Assembly (NCBI RefSeq): GCF_014138605.1
Contig: NZ_JACJHX010000009.1
Span: forward strand, 113,265-177,264
From: Peribacillus huizhouensis
GTDB lineage: Bacteria; Bacillota; Bacilli; Bacillales; DSM-1321
Direction of reading: 5' to 3'
Length of the DNA: 64,000 nucleotides
The notes under the pieces are model-generated. The model searched no databases. It was not told the DNA's origin and worked only from the letters and a program-made list of their open reading frames with translations. Of the stretch, positions 1-8,222 are shown piece after piece. Within the stretch, counting starts at the first letter, position 1. Every line of letters starts with the position of its first letter. A program made the translations under genes and the position numbers.

Positions 1-1877
1 AGAGTTGATTTTGAAAGATTTTTCTCAGTAAGAATATGAACCGTACCTGAATCTTCATTTGTCCGAATTAATCGTCCTATTCCTTGTCTCAAACGTAACA
101 GCATATACGGTAAATCTACTTGTTCAAATGGATCAGCACAAGCTTCACGTTTCGCCTGGAAAACAGGATCATGCGGCGGGAAAGGTAACGAAAAGATAAT
201 GACATTCCGTAGTGAATCGCCTGGTATATCTAATCCTTCCCACAAATGGTAAGAAAACAGAACAGAAGTTTCTTCCTCTTGAAATTTCTTTACTAGCTCA
301 CTGATTTCTATATCTCCTTCAAAATAGAACGAATAAGGAGTTGATACAGCCTGTCTTTTAAACCACTGGAGTTCTTCTTTTGATTTGAAAAGTACTAATG
401 TCCTACCCTCTGTTTCTTTGATGCTGTTAATTGTATACGCTAGTTTTGCATCAGCATCATCTGTTGCAAAAACAGGCAACTTAATATCCATCACTTCATC
501 ATATTCAAACGGTGATGAAACTGAAAAATGACTAGACTCACTGATTCCTAAACTGTCAGCTATATAATTAAATGAACCGTCATTTGAAAGGGTTGCTGAT
601 GAGAAAATATACGGAATTTTCTTCGTGAACACTTCTTCTGACAAAATTTCTTGAACAAGTCTAGGCATAATGACCAATGTTTTACTATTTTCAGTTTGCT
701 CAAACCACGTAATCGCCTGTTTATTTTTAAGAAATAATGATAAGGAATAGTTCAATTGCTCTAAATACTCTTCCGTCACCTTCAAGTCATATTCATTAAT
801 TGTATAAAGCTCTGCTTCAAATACGAGACTTTCTTCAAGTTCTTCCACTTTTTTATGGAGCTTTACTGCTAATGAATGAATTTCAGTTGACGTTGGTATT
901 TCAGAGCGATTTGAACCAGTAACAGGTATTGATTGTTCATGTAGGACGGCAAAGAAATTTTCACTCATATCGATTAAATCTTCTATCATATAAAGCGTTT
1001 CTTCACGAACTTCATTTGCAACTAGTGCCTCTAGTACAGTTGCTAACGTCGCCTCACCAATTTTATACGTGAGTGCTTTTTGAGCAGAATACTCCAATAA
1101 ATGACCTTCATCAAAAACGACACAGCTGTATTCAGGTAATAATGGTAGCTGCCCTTCTCGTTTTCGCTTTTCCTTTGTCCAAATATGCTCCATAAAGAAA
1201 TCATGGGAACAAATAATTAAATCGCTGGATTTACGATAATGGTCACGTGAAAGTGTCTGACCACAGCGGTGCCGTACATCACATGTAAAACAATTTTGCA
1301 GTTGGTCCCAGCCTATCTGTGACCATTCTTCATCATTTAAATACGGGTATTGCTTTCGATCGCCGTAAGCTGTATATGCCGACATAGACTCATTGCCATG
1401 TACGAATTTTGGCAAGGAATCATAAACCTGATCAATCCCTTCCGAATCCACTATATTAACGGCATGCTCCAACTTTTTAAGACATAAATATTGATCATGG
1501 TATTTTGCTAAACGTACATCAACAGTTAATCCGAGTGCTTCTTTAAGCTTCTGAATATCTCCTTCTTCTTTCACTAGCTGCTCGATGAGCGTTTCGTCAG
1601 CACAAGAAATGATCGCTGGTTTATTCGTATAGCGCGCATAACAAATGGCATACAGCAAGTAAGCTAGTGTCTTACCAGTTCCTACTCCTGCTTCAGCAAA
1701 CATTACTTGTTTTTCTTTAAAAGCTTTCTCCAGTTGGAAAGCCATAAATATTTGTTCATCTCTTAATTCAAAGCCTTTCTCTGGTAAAATGTCATAAAAG
1801 ACATCTCCTATCCACTCAGAAAGCTTATCGTAAAAGGAATCTTCTTTTGTTATCGGAAAAGGCAGCGACTGAATCAT
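1..1877 (-). CDS. ypvA: DinG/XPD-family ATP-dependent helicase with Fe-S-type cysteines (C-terminus cut by window edge)
   Basis: Superfamily 2 DNA helicase of the DinG/XPD group. It starts at the ATG at 1877 after an AGGAGGAAATTG ribosome site, and about 625 codons are readable before the frame leaves the window. Visible motifs are Walker A (EAGVGTGKT near residue 65), the DEGH box (around base 1105) and motif VI (RQGIGRLIRTNED) near the left edge. Four cysteines form an XPD-like iron-sulphur pattern: one in DQYLCLKK, then C-x2-C-x5-C in NCFTCDVRHRC. It lacks the N-terminal exonuclease found in the larger DinG at 24019-26796. Position next to cspD and ypsC matches B. subtilis ypvA. A role in unwinding damaged or structured DNA is inferred from the family. 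Confidence 0.88.
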   Translation of the reverse strand, partial: MIQSLPFPITKEDSFYDKLSEWIGDVFYDILPEKGFELRDEQIFMAFQLEKAFKEKQVMFAEAGVGTGKTLAYLLYAICYARYTNKPAIISCADETLIEQLVKEEGDIQKLKEALGLTVDVRLAKYHDQYLCLKKLEHAVNIVDSEGIDQVYDSLPKFVHGNESMSAYTAYGDRKQYPYLNDEEWSQIGWDQLQNCFTCDVRHRCGQTLSRDHYRKSSDLIICSHDFFMEHIWTKEKRKREGQLPLLPEYSCVVFDEGHLLEYSAQKALTYKIGEATLATVLEALVANEVREETLYMIEDLIDMSENFFAVLHEQSIPVTGSNRSEIPTSTEIHSLAVKLHKKVEELEESLVFEAELYTINEYDLKVTEEYLEQLNYSLSLFLKNKQAITWFEQTENSKTLVIMPRLVQEILSEEVFTKKIPYIFSSATLSNDGSFNYIADSLGISESSHFSVSSPFEYDEVMDIKLPVFATDDADAKLAYTINSIKETEGRTLVLFKSKEELQWFKRQAVSTPYSFYFEGDIEISELVKKFQEEETSVLFSYHLWEGLDIPGDSLRNVIIFSLPFPPHDPVFQAKREACADPFEQVDLPYMLLRLRQGIGRLIRTNEDSGTVHILTEKNLSKST

Positions 1878-2198
1878 CAATTTCCTCCTAATATAAAAGC
1901 AAAAGCGCCTTTGTTAAGGTGCTCTAGCTAGACATTTAATAATAATATTTTTAAATGAACTTCATTTATTCTGTTCACGACCGTTTACGTTTTTAATGGT
2001 AAATTTCCCCTGATCTACTATATGATTTCTAACGAAAAGGGTAAAACATTTTAGCTTAATTAAGTATTTTATTTAAATACCGCACGTTCAAATTCATATT
2101 ATCAACAAAACTACATTATCCTTTATTTCTCGTTGACCGTCAAGAAATTATTATGGCTACAAGGTATGATTTTACTGAAGTCGGTTCATCCCAGATGA
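1878..2198. other. gene-free interval, AT-rich
   Basis: AT-rich DNA between the helicase start and the cold-shock terminator. I see no plausible coding frame, RNA or repeat copy in it. Confidence 0.5.
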
Positions 2199-2230
2199 AA
2201 ACAGGCCCCCAAAAAAGGGAGCCTGTTTAT
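2199..2230 (-). terminator. Rho-independent terminator of the cold-shock gene
   Basis: Inverted repeat AACAGGC...GCCTGTTT around a CCC/GGG core, 16-47 bases after the stop of the cold-shock gene on the minus strand and followed by a T-rich run. Confidence 0.8.
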
Positions 2231-2245
2231 ATATGATCAATCTTA

Positions 2246-2446
2246 TTATGCTTTATTTACGTTAGTAGCTTGTGGTCCACGTTGACCTTGTTCTACTTCA
2301 AAAGTAACTTCTTGACCTTCATCAAGAGATTTGAAACCTTCACCTTGAATAGCTGAGAAATGTACGAATACGTCGTCTCCGCCTTCACGTTCGATAAATC
2401 CAAAACCTTTTTCTGCGTTAAACCATTTTACTTTACCTTGTTCCAT
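2246..2446 (-). CDS. cspD: cold-shock protein, CspA/CspD family
   Basis: A 66-residue single-domain cold-shock (OB-fold) nucleic-acid chaperone. RNP1 (KGFGFIE, residues 13-19) and RNP2 (DVFVHFSAI, 25-33) are both intact. These proteins bind single-stranded RNA and DNA and keep mRNA open for translation. The start follows a strong GGAGG site. A probable promoter about 120 bases upstream implies a long 5' leader, which is typical of csp genes. Context beside ypvA and ypsC favours cspD over the other csp paralogues, but paralogue assignment from sequence alone is uncertain. Confidence 0.93.
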   Translation of the reverse strand: MEQGKVKWFNAEKGFGFIEREGGDDVFVHFSAIQGEGFKSLDEGQEVTFEVEQGQRGPQATNVNKA

Positions 2447-2566
2447 TGTTGTTGCCTCCTAATGTGATAGCACACAGTGTATTACTATCCTTGCCCTGGT
2501 GATAATGAAAATAACGCGTCATACAACAGCTATTTCTTTCATATCGAACAAAAATAATTCTTTATC

Positions 2567-2595
2567 AGAATAACAGATAGTCCTGGTAAAAGCAA
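2567..2595 (-). promoter_or_regulatory. probable sigma-A promoter for the cold-shock gene
   Basis: On the minus strand TTGCTT and TATTCT are separated by 17 bases. This would give a leader of roughly 115 bases ahead of the cold-shock gene. Recognised by eye only. Confidence 0.4.
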
Positions 2596-2649
2596 GCTTA
2601 ACCAGAAAATAAGTATAATGTTCACAAATCAACTATTATTATTTCAAGC

Positions 2650-3801
2650 TTATTCTTCTGTTCTAGGTTGCTTAGGTGGACGTTTCCCCCAGTATTGATA
2701 ATAATCAGTTCGAATAAATCCATTGAACAGCTTGCGTTTTTTCGTTGCTTGCTTTCCATAATAAGTTTCAAATTCAGGATGCGAAGTAATCATATAGATA
2801 GACCATGTATCAAGCTTTTTAAACGCTTGACCCATTCCTCTATAAATGTCTTCAACCTGCTCTTTTTCACCTAGTCGTTCTCCATATGGGGGATTCCCGA
2901 CTATTACCCCATATTCTTTACGAGTAGTTAGGTCACTTACCTGCATCTGCTTAAAAGTAATGAGATCACCAAAACCAGCTTCAAAGCTATTCGCTTTTGC
3001 AATTTCAATCATCCGGTGATCAATATCATAGCCTTCAATATCAAGTGGTTGATCATATTTTGCAAGATCCTCTGCTTCCACTCTTGCTGCATCCCACACT
3101 TTTTGATCAAACCAATCCCAAGTTTCTGAAACAAAGTCGCGATTGAAGCCTGGGGCAATATTTTGACCGATTAATGCCGCCTCAATTGGTATCGTCCCTG
3201 AACCACAAAACGGATCAATAAACGGCTTATCAGGATACCAATTGGTCAGCATCACTAGTGCCGCAGCAAGTGTTTCTTTCAAAGGCGCTTCACCTTGATC
3301 TGTCCGATACCCTCGACGATGAAGGCCCGGTCCGCTCGTATCTAAACTAAGAGTTACAATATCTTTCAAGATTGATACTTCAATTTTAAATAGCGCACCA
3401 TTCTCCTCAAACCATGATGTTTTTTTATAATACTTCTTCATTCGATCGACAATTGCTTTTTTTACAATCGCTTGACAATCCGATACGCTAAACAGAGTAG
3501 ATTTAACAGATTTTCCACTCACAGGAAATTCTGCATTCTCCGGGAGATAATCTTCCCAATTCAACGCTTTCGTTTTTTCAAATAATTGGTCAAATGTAGT
3601 CGCCTTGAATTCACCGATTTTAATTTTAATTCGATCGGCACTTCGAAGCCATAAATTAGATCTAGCAATGGCAGAAGCATCGCCTTTATACATGATTTTT
3701 CCATTCTCTACTTCACACTCATAACCGAGTGCGCGCACTTCTTTTGCAACAACAGCTTCAAGCCCCATTGCCGAAGTGGCAATAATATCAAATTGTTTCA
3801 A
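2650..3801 (-). CDS. ypsC: THUMP-domain 23S rRNA (guanine-N2)-methyltransferase, RlmL/YpsC type
   Basis: A 383-residue SAM-dependent RNA methyltransferase. An N-terminal THUMP RNA-binding region (about 1-165) is followed by the UPF0020/RlmL catalytic domain, with the SAM loop DPFCGSGTIPIEAA near 197-210 and the catalytic NPPYGERLG motif near 305. The family modifies a guanine N2 in 23S rRNA; the exact base is not knowable from sequence. It starts with TTG at 3801 after GTGTAAAGG. The length matches B. subtilis YpsC. The single-gene unit is separated from rnpB by a long gene-poor stretch. Confidence 0.9.
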   Translation of the reverse strand: MKQFDIIATSAMGLEAVVAKEVRALGYECEVENGKIMYKGDASAIARSNLWLRSADRIKIKIGEFKATTFDQLFEKTKALNWEDYLPENAEFPVSGKSVKSTLFSVSDCQAIVKKAIVDRMKKYYKKTSWFEENGALFKIEVSILKDIVTLSLDTSGPGLHRRGYRTDQGEAPLKETLAAALVMLTNWYPDKPFIDPFCGSGTIPIEAALIGQNIAPGFNRDFVSETWDWFDQKVWDAARVEAEDLAKYDQPLDIEGYDIDHRMIEIAKANSFEAGFGDLITFKQMQVSDLTTRKEYGVIVGNPPYGERLGEKEQVEDIYRGMGQAFKKLDTWSIYMITSHPEFETYYGKQATKKRKLFNGFIRTDYYQYWGKRPPKQPRTEE

Positions 3802-3980
3802 CCTTTACACCAGCTTCCCTATTAACAACTCAAGAACCCATCTTCCTATTAAAGATTTGTTCTTGTGATATTATATCTTATTAGTTTTCGTACAATCTTG
3901 GTATTTCTCACACGTTTTTCAACCATATCACATAAATAGTCTTGGTCATTATGATTATCGTGTTTATTACAGTAGCCCCA

Positions 3981-4118
3981 TTACGATGCATATGTAAATG
4001 TCAGATCAGACTTCGGTCCGATATCAGTCAGCAAACGATATAAATAACTTAGGTTTTGAAAGTCATCAATAGATAGTGTAATGCCTAATTGATTCATTGT
4101 CACTAATTTACGCATCAT
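3981..4118 (-). pseudogene. possible remnant of an EAL-domain (c-di-GMP phosphodiesterase) gene
   Basis: A 45-codon frame contains LGITLSIDDF followed by LSYLYRLL. This resembles the EAL-domain core (LG-x-IDDFGTGYSSLSYLKRLP) with the GTGYS stretch missing. Frames before and after are closed by stops and I find no start region or EAL signature itself. It is best read as a decayed fragment; a chance match cannot be excluded. Confidence 0.35.
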
Positions 4119-4209
4119 TTCTTTAGTGTCTCAGTCTCTTAAGCATTGTCATGATCGCTCTTACAGTTCTACCAACTGGCTACCTACACTGTCGTTGTGG
4201 AATTGATTA

Positions 4210-4231
4210 ATAAAGTGAAACTTCAATCAGC
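4210..4231 (-). repeat. solitary right end of a family A element
   Basis: ATAAAGTGAAACTTCAATCA is the terminal sequence of family A in inverse orientation. No body or left end is recognisable next to it, so this is a fragment. Confidence 0.5.
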
Positions 4232-4386
4232 AAAAAAGGTATGTTACCACTTTTATCAATTATCTTACAAAGTATACAAAATCCTTCAAAAGGTTATATA
4301 TTTGACTTCACAAAGACCGAATTACCCTTACCATTACGTTTCATTTTAAATGTTTACACCATACCAATAGTAATTGACAAATCTAT

Positions 4387-4436
4387 ATACAAAACAAAAC
4401 TCCCCTTATTTGAATAAGGAGAGTTTTGTTTTGTAT
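4387..4436 (-). terminator. terminator of rnpB
   Basis: Almost perfect long inverted repeat (TATACAAAACAAAACTC / GAGTTTTGTTTTGTATA around CCCTTATTTGAATAAGG) directly at the 3' end of the RNase P RNA, with a T-run on the minus strand. Confidence 0.85.
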
Positions 4437-4845
4437 AATGACGTTCTGTAAGCCATGTTTTGTACCGTAGTACTGCAAGCGATTTTTCATCTCGTACTTA
4501 GGTGGTAATCATCTATCTACAGAGGCAATAGCCTCTGTCCTTCTCCTCGTTCATTTCCAAGGAAGAAAGCGCCCCTACCATTAATTTGGGTTTCTCGCTC
4601 GTGGGGTTTACCGCGTTCCACCCTTTTCATTTCTGAAAAGGCTACGTCACTGTGGCACTTTTATAGGTATTCATGCCATATCCTAATGGACTTAGGCACT
4701 TTCCCGGCCGTCAGCAGAATGAATTCTGCTGCCGTGGCTTATTTTTTCGCCAGGCACGAACACTACAAACATCTCAGTCTGTGCGAGCATGGACTTTCCT
4801 CTACAGTTAAGCAACTGCAGCAATTACCCAAACGTCATTACACAA
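4437..4845 (-). ncRNA. rnpB: RNase P RNA, type B (Bacillus type)
   Basis: The catalytic RNA of RNase P, which matures tRNA 5' ends. The minus strand carries the conserved near-5' block GAGGAAAGTCCATGCTCGCA, the internal AAGTGCCACAGTGACG and GGTGGAACGCGGTAAACCCC blocks, GAGCGAGAAACCCAAATT, and the 3' block CATGGCTTACAGAACGT. These match B. subtilis rnpB closely in order and spacing. It lies between ypsC and gpsB as in B. subtilis. A sigma-A promoter and a terminator flank it. Ends are set by comparison and may be off by a few bases. Confidence 0.95.
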
Positions 4846-4851
4846 GAAATC

Positions 4852-4880
4852 ATTCTACATTGTTTTTCACTATAAAGCAA
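4852..4880 (-). promoter_or_regulatory. sigma-A promoter of rnpB
   Basis: On the minus strand TTGCTT and TAGAAT are separated by exactly 17 bases. The -10 box ends about 7 bases before the inferred 5' end of RNase P RNA. Confidence 0.65.
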
Positions 4881-5000
4881 GAAGTAATTATTATTATTTT
4901 TGGATAGCAATACAAAATTGAAGTATTATGTTGATTTTCTGTTGTTAGTTAAGCAATTTTCAGCACTCTGCAACGATATGAGATCCGTAAATCAAACACA

Positions 5001-5312
5001 TCAGTCATATAGTTTGCTGCCAAATACATGCTTTTCCAAGTTCGATAACCTTTTAAGAATATCGAAGTTCGTCGTTCCAGGCAATGGCCCAGTATTCGTT
5101 TGGCTTTGGCGCTTAACTTGCTCTTCAGAATGTTTGCGCAGTTTTAGATTTTCTTGTTTTAAATCTTCAATTTCCTGATAGAATGCTTCATAATCCTTAA
5201 TAACAATATCTAAGAACTGGTCCACATCTTCAGGTTTGTATCCACGCATTGCAGTTTTGAAATCTTTTTCCAATATGTCTTTTCCAGTCAATTTTATCTT
5301 GTCAGATAGCAT
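5001..5312 (-). CDS. gpsB: cell-division/peptidoglycan adaptor GpsB
   Basis: A 103-residue DivIVA/GpsB-family coiled-coil protein. It has the lipid-binding-like N-terminal motif ([21 protein letters not shown], residues 11-31), a central coiled coil (about 35-70) and the short C-terminal trimerisation helix ([16 protein letters not shown]). In Bacillus it shuttles PBP1 between septum and lateral wall, and its partner ponA lies 10 kb away. The frame stays open far upstream (to 5441), but the family N-terminus MLSDKIKLT and the AGAGGTGAG site place the start at 5312. Confidence 0.95.
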   Translation of the reverse strand: MLSDKIKLTGKDILEKDFKTAMRGYKPEDVDQFLDIVIKDYEAFYQEIEDLKQENLKLRKHSEEQVKRQSQTNTGPLPGTTNFDILKRLSNLEKHVFGSKLYD

Positions 5313-5394
5313 AAGACTCACCTCTACACTTTCTCCATACATCGACTTTTCATTTATTTTTTCAAAAAAACCTTGATTTGTCAATGAATCTTTA

Positions 5395-5940
5395 TTAATC
5401 AGACCACTGTTCTTCTTGTGCAGCCGCTTCGAGATCATCAAATGTTAGAGGAAAGATCAAATAATCATGTTCTAGCCTATACTTCTTCGCTTCAGCCATA
5501 GCAAATTTAGGCGAACCCTCTTTTTCTTCATCATAAATAATCATCATACCATCACTTTTATGAATCATAAACATATTTTTCATTTTCAATTGACTCGGGC
5601 TTTCGTATGGGCTTTTGTAAATAGATTCTACTAAATCAGCTTTAGCTATAATTGATTGATAAAACTCACGATTTTCATCATTCCATGACTCTTCTTGGTT
5701 TAAGTATGGCGTAATCACCGCAAGCTTTACATCATATTCTTTTTTACATTCAAAAACGACTTCCGCAGCCCAGAGTTCTGTCCCTAGTTGCCCAGAAATT
5801 ATGATCCATTCTAACCCATCTTCTATGAATGATGTTAATCTTTGTTTAAGAACCTTCTTAATATATTTTATACCTGGGTGATCCTTTTTGAAAATACCAT
5901 ATTCATAGGCCTTATAGCCTGTTATGTATAGAACTTTCAT
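5395..5940 (-). CDS. ypsA: YpsA family protein (SLOG superfamily, DUF1273)
   Basis: A 181-residue Rossmann-like protein of the SLOG superfamily. The glycine-containing segment [16 protein letters not shown] (about 47-62) is the putative nucleotide-ligand loop, and the C-terminus is acidic. In B. subtilis and Staphylococcus YpsA is linked to cell-division phenotypes and lies next to gpsB, exactly as here (83-base gap). Its biochemical activity is not established. Confidence 0.9.
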   Translation of the reverse strand: MKVLYITGYKAYEYGIFKKDHPGIKYIKKVLKQRLTSFIEDGLEWIIISGQLGTELWAAEVVFECKKEYDVKLAVITPYLNQEESWNDENREFYQSIIAKADLVESIYKSPYESPSQLKMKNMFMIHKSDGMMIIYDEEKEGSPKFAMAEAKKYRLEHDYLIFPLTFDDLEAAAQEEQWSD

Positions 5941-6063
5941 CTTATTCTCTCCATCATTGATACTATTATTTAGTATAACATCTTTCCTACTCTAAACTCT
6001 TATTCTTGTTATAAAAATCAATTAAAAAGAAACAAGGGCATGTATTAGCCCTTGTTCTATCTG

Positions 6064-6600
6064 TTAATAACCGAATGGTCTTGGTCTTGGTCCACAGCAC
6101 GGATTATATGCCGGCATTGGTGGCGGCCCAGTGCAAACTAAGTGTTGGTTAAAGCATTCGTTGACTACTGAATTAGTATGTGGAAAATAGTGTTGATGCT
6201 GGAATACATGCTGATTAACCGTTGTGTTATGAGACGGGTGAATATGAGGTACAATCGTCTTCATAACATTAGCATTGACCGTATTTGTCGTTGGTGATAC
6301 TTGAGATGGTGCAACACTTGTCGGCATTACTGGACTTACGCCATATCCAGGTGCTGGATACCCCGGCCCCATCTGTGCGCCTCCAACATAAGGATAAGGT
6401 GTTGGTGCTGGACCTACTGCAGCACCCATAACTGCAGGAGCGTAACCTGGACCTGTTTGTGCACCCATAACTGCAGGTGAGTAACCTGGACCTGTTTGTG
6501 CACCCATTACTTTATGACCATAACCATGTTTCGCACCTAACACAGTTTTATGATAGTCAACGTTTTTATGATAGTCGACATTTTTCTTTGTAAATTCCAT
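6064..6600 (-). CDS. cotD: CotD-family inner spore coat protein
   Basis: A 178-residue spore coat protein. The conserved CotD core is the His-rich segment HVFQHQHYFPHTNSVVNE plus CFNQH, followed by a Pro/Cys tail (PCCGPRPRPFGY). The first 100 residues contain imperfect repeats of VMGAQTGPGY-x-PA, which make this homologue much longer than B. subtilis CotD (about 75 aa). It starts at ATG 6600 after AAAGGGGAC. It is expected to be expressed late in the mother cell (sigma-K class) by family analogy; I could not make out a convincing sigma-K promoter. Confidence 0.88.
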   Translation of the reverse strand: MEFTKKNVDYHKNVDYHKTVLGAKHGYGHKVMGAQTGPGYSPAVMGAQTGPGYAPAVMGAAVGPAPTPYPYVGGAQMGPGYPAPGYGVSPVMPTSVAPSQVSPTTNTVNANVMKTIVPHIHPSHNTTVNQHVFQHQHYFPHTNSVVNECFNQHLVCTGPPPMPAYNPCCGPRPRPFGY

Positions 6601-6689
6601 CGCATTTTGTCCCCTTTCATCAAAGTATCGCTTTCAATTACAGACTATGACAAAGGGGGAGTTCATGTACTAGTCAAAAACCTAATTTA

Positions 6690-6785
6690 TCATAAAAAGG
6701 TATAGAATGTATCCCCAAAAGCAGAAAACAAAAATGCAGTTAAACATAAGACAACGAAAAACAAAACTAAAATTGCTTTGTACAT
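6690..6785 (-). CDS. possible small single-span membrane protein (31 aa)
   Basis: Frame MYKAILVLFFVVLCLTAFLF... is one hydrophobic helix plus a short tail ending at 6690. A GAGG lies 11 bases upstream of the ATG. An in-frame ATG at 6809 would give 39 residues. No family recognised, and hydrophobic AT-rich frames arise by chance. Confidence 0.35.
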   Translation of the reverse strand: MYKAILVLFFVVLCLTAFLFSAFGDTFYTFL

Positions 6786-6911
6786 CTCCCGTACGACCTC
6801 ATTTATCATATTTTAGGACATTTCATCCGCATTCAATATTACACGCTTTCACGGGCTGTCACAATCATTTCTTATCATGTAAAAATAGGAATTTTTTATC
6901 ATTTTTCCATA

Positions 6912-8198
6912 TTAAAGGATATGCATATCAACCTTTAATTTCCTTTGCAGTCGTAATAGACGTTTTGTCAACTCATTTTCTTTCAATGAATCATTATATT
7001 TAGATATACCGGAAAGTATAGTCAGCGCTTCTTCCGTATATTTCTTTGCCTGTTCATAATCCTTGAATTGGTGTTCTAGCAGTTTTGCACATTCAATACC
7101 CGCTTCAACTTTTAACATGCCATTCCCCTTTTCAAAAACCTCTTTCCAGATAGAATATGCTTCAATAAAGTGTTTATTTTTCTTTTTTGCAAAGCCTAGT
7201 GCCTTTTTGGCAAGGAGGACTTCATCTGCTGATCCTTCTTTGACCACACGTTCGTACGTTTTATATGCCTCCTCTTTTGTGCCAAGATCATGTAGCCAGC
7301 GTGCGACTTCAAGTGACTCATCCCCATATCCATCTACTTGGAGAATTTGCCGAGAAAGATGAATATACAAGGTAATTAATGAAAGGACATCCCATTCATT
7401 ATGCTTGAGGACACCAAATAATACTTCTGGATCCTGCCGCTCGACAAAATCAAAATAAATCATCGGTGCTAAGTAGCCTGGTATATCATTTTCTCGCTTA
7501 AATCCGAGAATTTCAGTTTCAACAATCGATAGTTTCACTCTTTCTAATTTATTTTTCCAGAGTCTTCGGGAGGCATGATATAAGTCAAAATGCCCGAATT
7601 CTGGTAAGTTCGGTACATGTTGTTGGATAAGTTTATGTCTTGTTTTTAATTGAGGCCAATCAAATGATTTGCCATTATAGGTAACAAGCGTTTCATAGTT
7701 CACTTTTTCTAAGAAACTCTGATATAACGGGACCTCAGCCCCAGGCTGGGGCAAAATATGCTGTCTGACAACAACTTCATCTTTTTCAAAGCTTGCATAA
7801 CCGAGGATAAAAATGGTATTCCCAACTCCTCCGCCAAGACCGGTTGTTTCTGTATCAAAGAAAAACAAATCCTGTGTACCAATTCCTGCAGCAGTTAATG
7901 GGTGATTTAATCCGCTTTTCTGCCACACATCCATAACAGTTTGCAATTCTGCAAACGAATAATCACCATGTTTCATCTCGATGGGATAACGTACTTCCCT
8001 AATCCAACAATAGGAGTCATCAAACCTATATGGTTGTGTATCGAATTGCTGCCATTTTTCTGCAAATGGAAGTTCTCGATGGCCATCAACTTTTTCATGA
8101 AGCTCCTTTTTTATGATTTCTACTACACTTTCCTTTTTCTCTGAATCAGGCAAATCCATATGTGTTTTCATGCGATTTAATTTATTCTTCAATGACAA
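6912..8198 (-). CDS. mrfB: MrfB/YprB metal-dependent DNA exonuclease with C-terminal TPR-like region
   Basis: A 428-residue protein with a DEDDh-type RNase H-like exonuclease domain. Exo motif I is FFDTETTGLGGG (near residue 115), followed by FGHFDLYHASRRLWK and a late WDVLSLITLY motif. The C-terminal 130 residues look like TPR helices. In B. subtilis MrfA and MrfB (YprA-YprB) repair mitomycin C adducts outside nucleotide excision repair. The frame extends to a GTG at 8207, but an AGAGGTG site six bases before the TTG at 8198 and the family start (MSLKNKL...) favour 8198. It lies 24 bases downstream of mrfA. Confidence 0.9.
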   Translation of the reverse strand: MSLKNKLNRMKTHMDLPDSEKKESVVEIIKKELHEKVDGHRELPFAEKWQQFDTQPYRFDDSYCWIREVRYPIEMKHGDYSFAELQTVMDVWQKSGLNHPLTAAGIGTQDLFFFDTETTGLGGGVGNTIFILGYASFEKDEVVVRQHILPQPGAEVPLYQSFLEKVNYETLVTYNGKSFDWPQLKTRHKLIQQHVPNLPEFGHFDLYHASRRLWKNKLERVKLSIVETEILGFKRENDIPGYLAPMIYFDFVERQDPEVLFGVLKHNEWDVLSLITLYIHLSRQILQVDGYGDESLEVARWLHDLGTKEEAYKTYERVVKEGSADEVLLAKKALGFAKKKNKHFIEAYSIWKEVFEKGNGMLKVEAGIECAKLLEHQFKDYEQAKKYTEEALTILSGISKYNDSLKENELTKRLLRLQRKLKVDMHIL

Positions 8199-8222
8199 TT
8201 CAAGCACCTCTATTTACAACGT

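Noticed and set aside
5313..5441. N-terminal extension of GpsB to 5441
   Set aside because: The extra 43 residues do not resemble the family, and a good ribosome site sits directly before the family-typical ATG at 5312.
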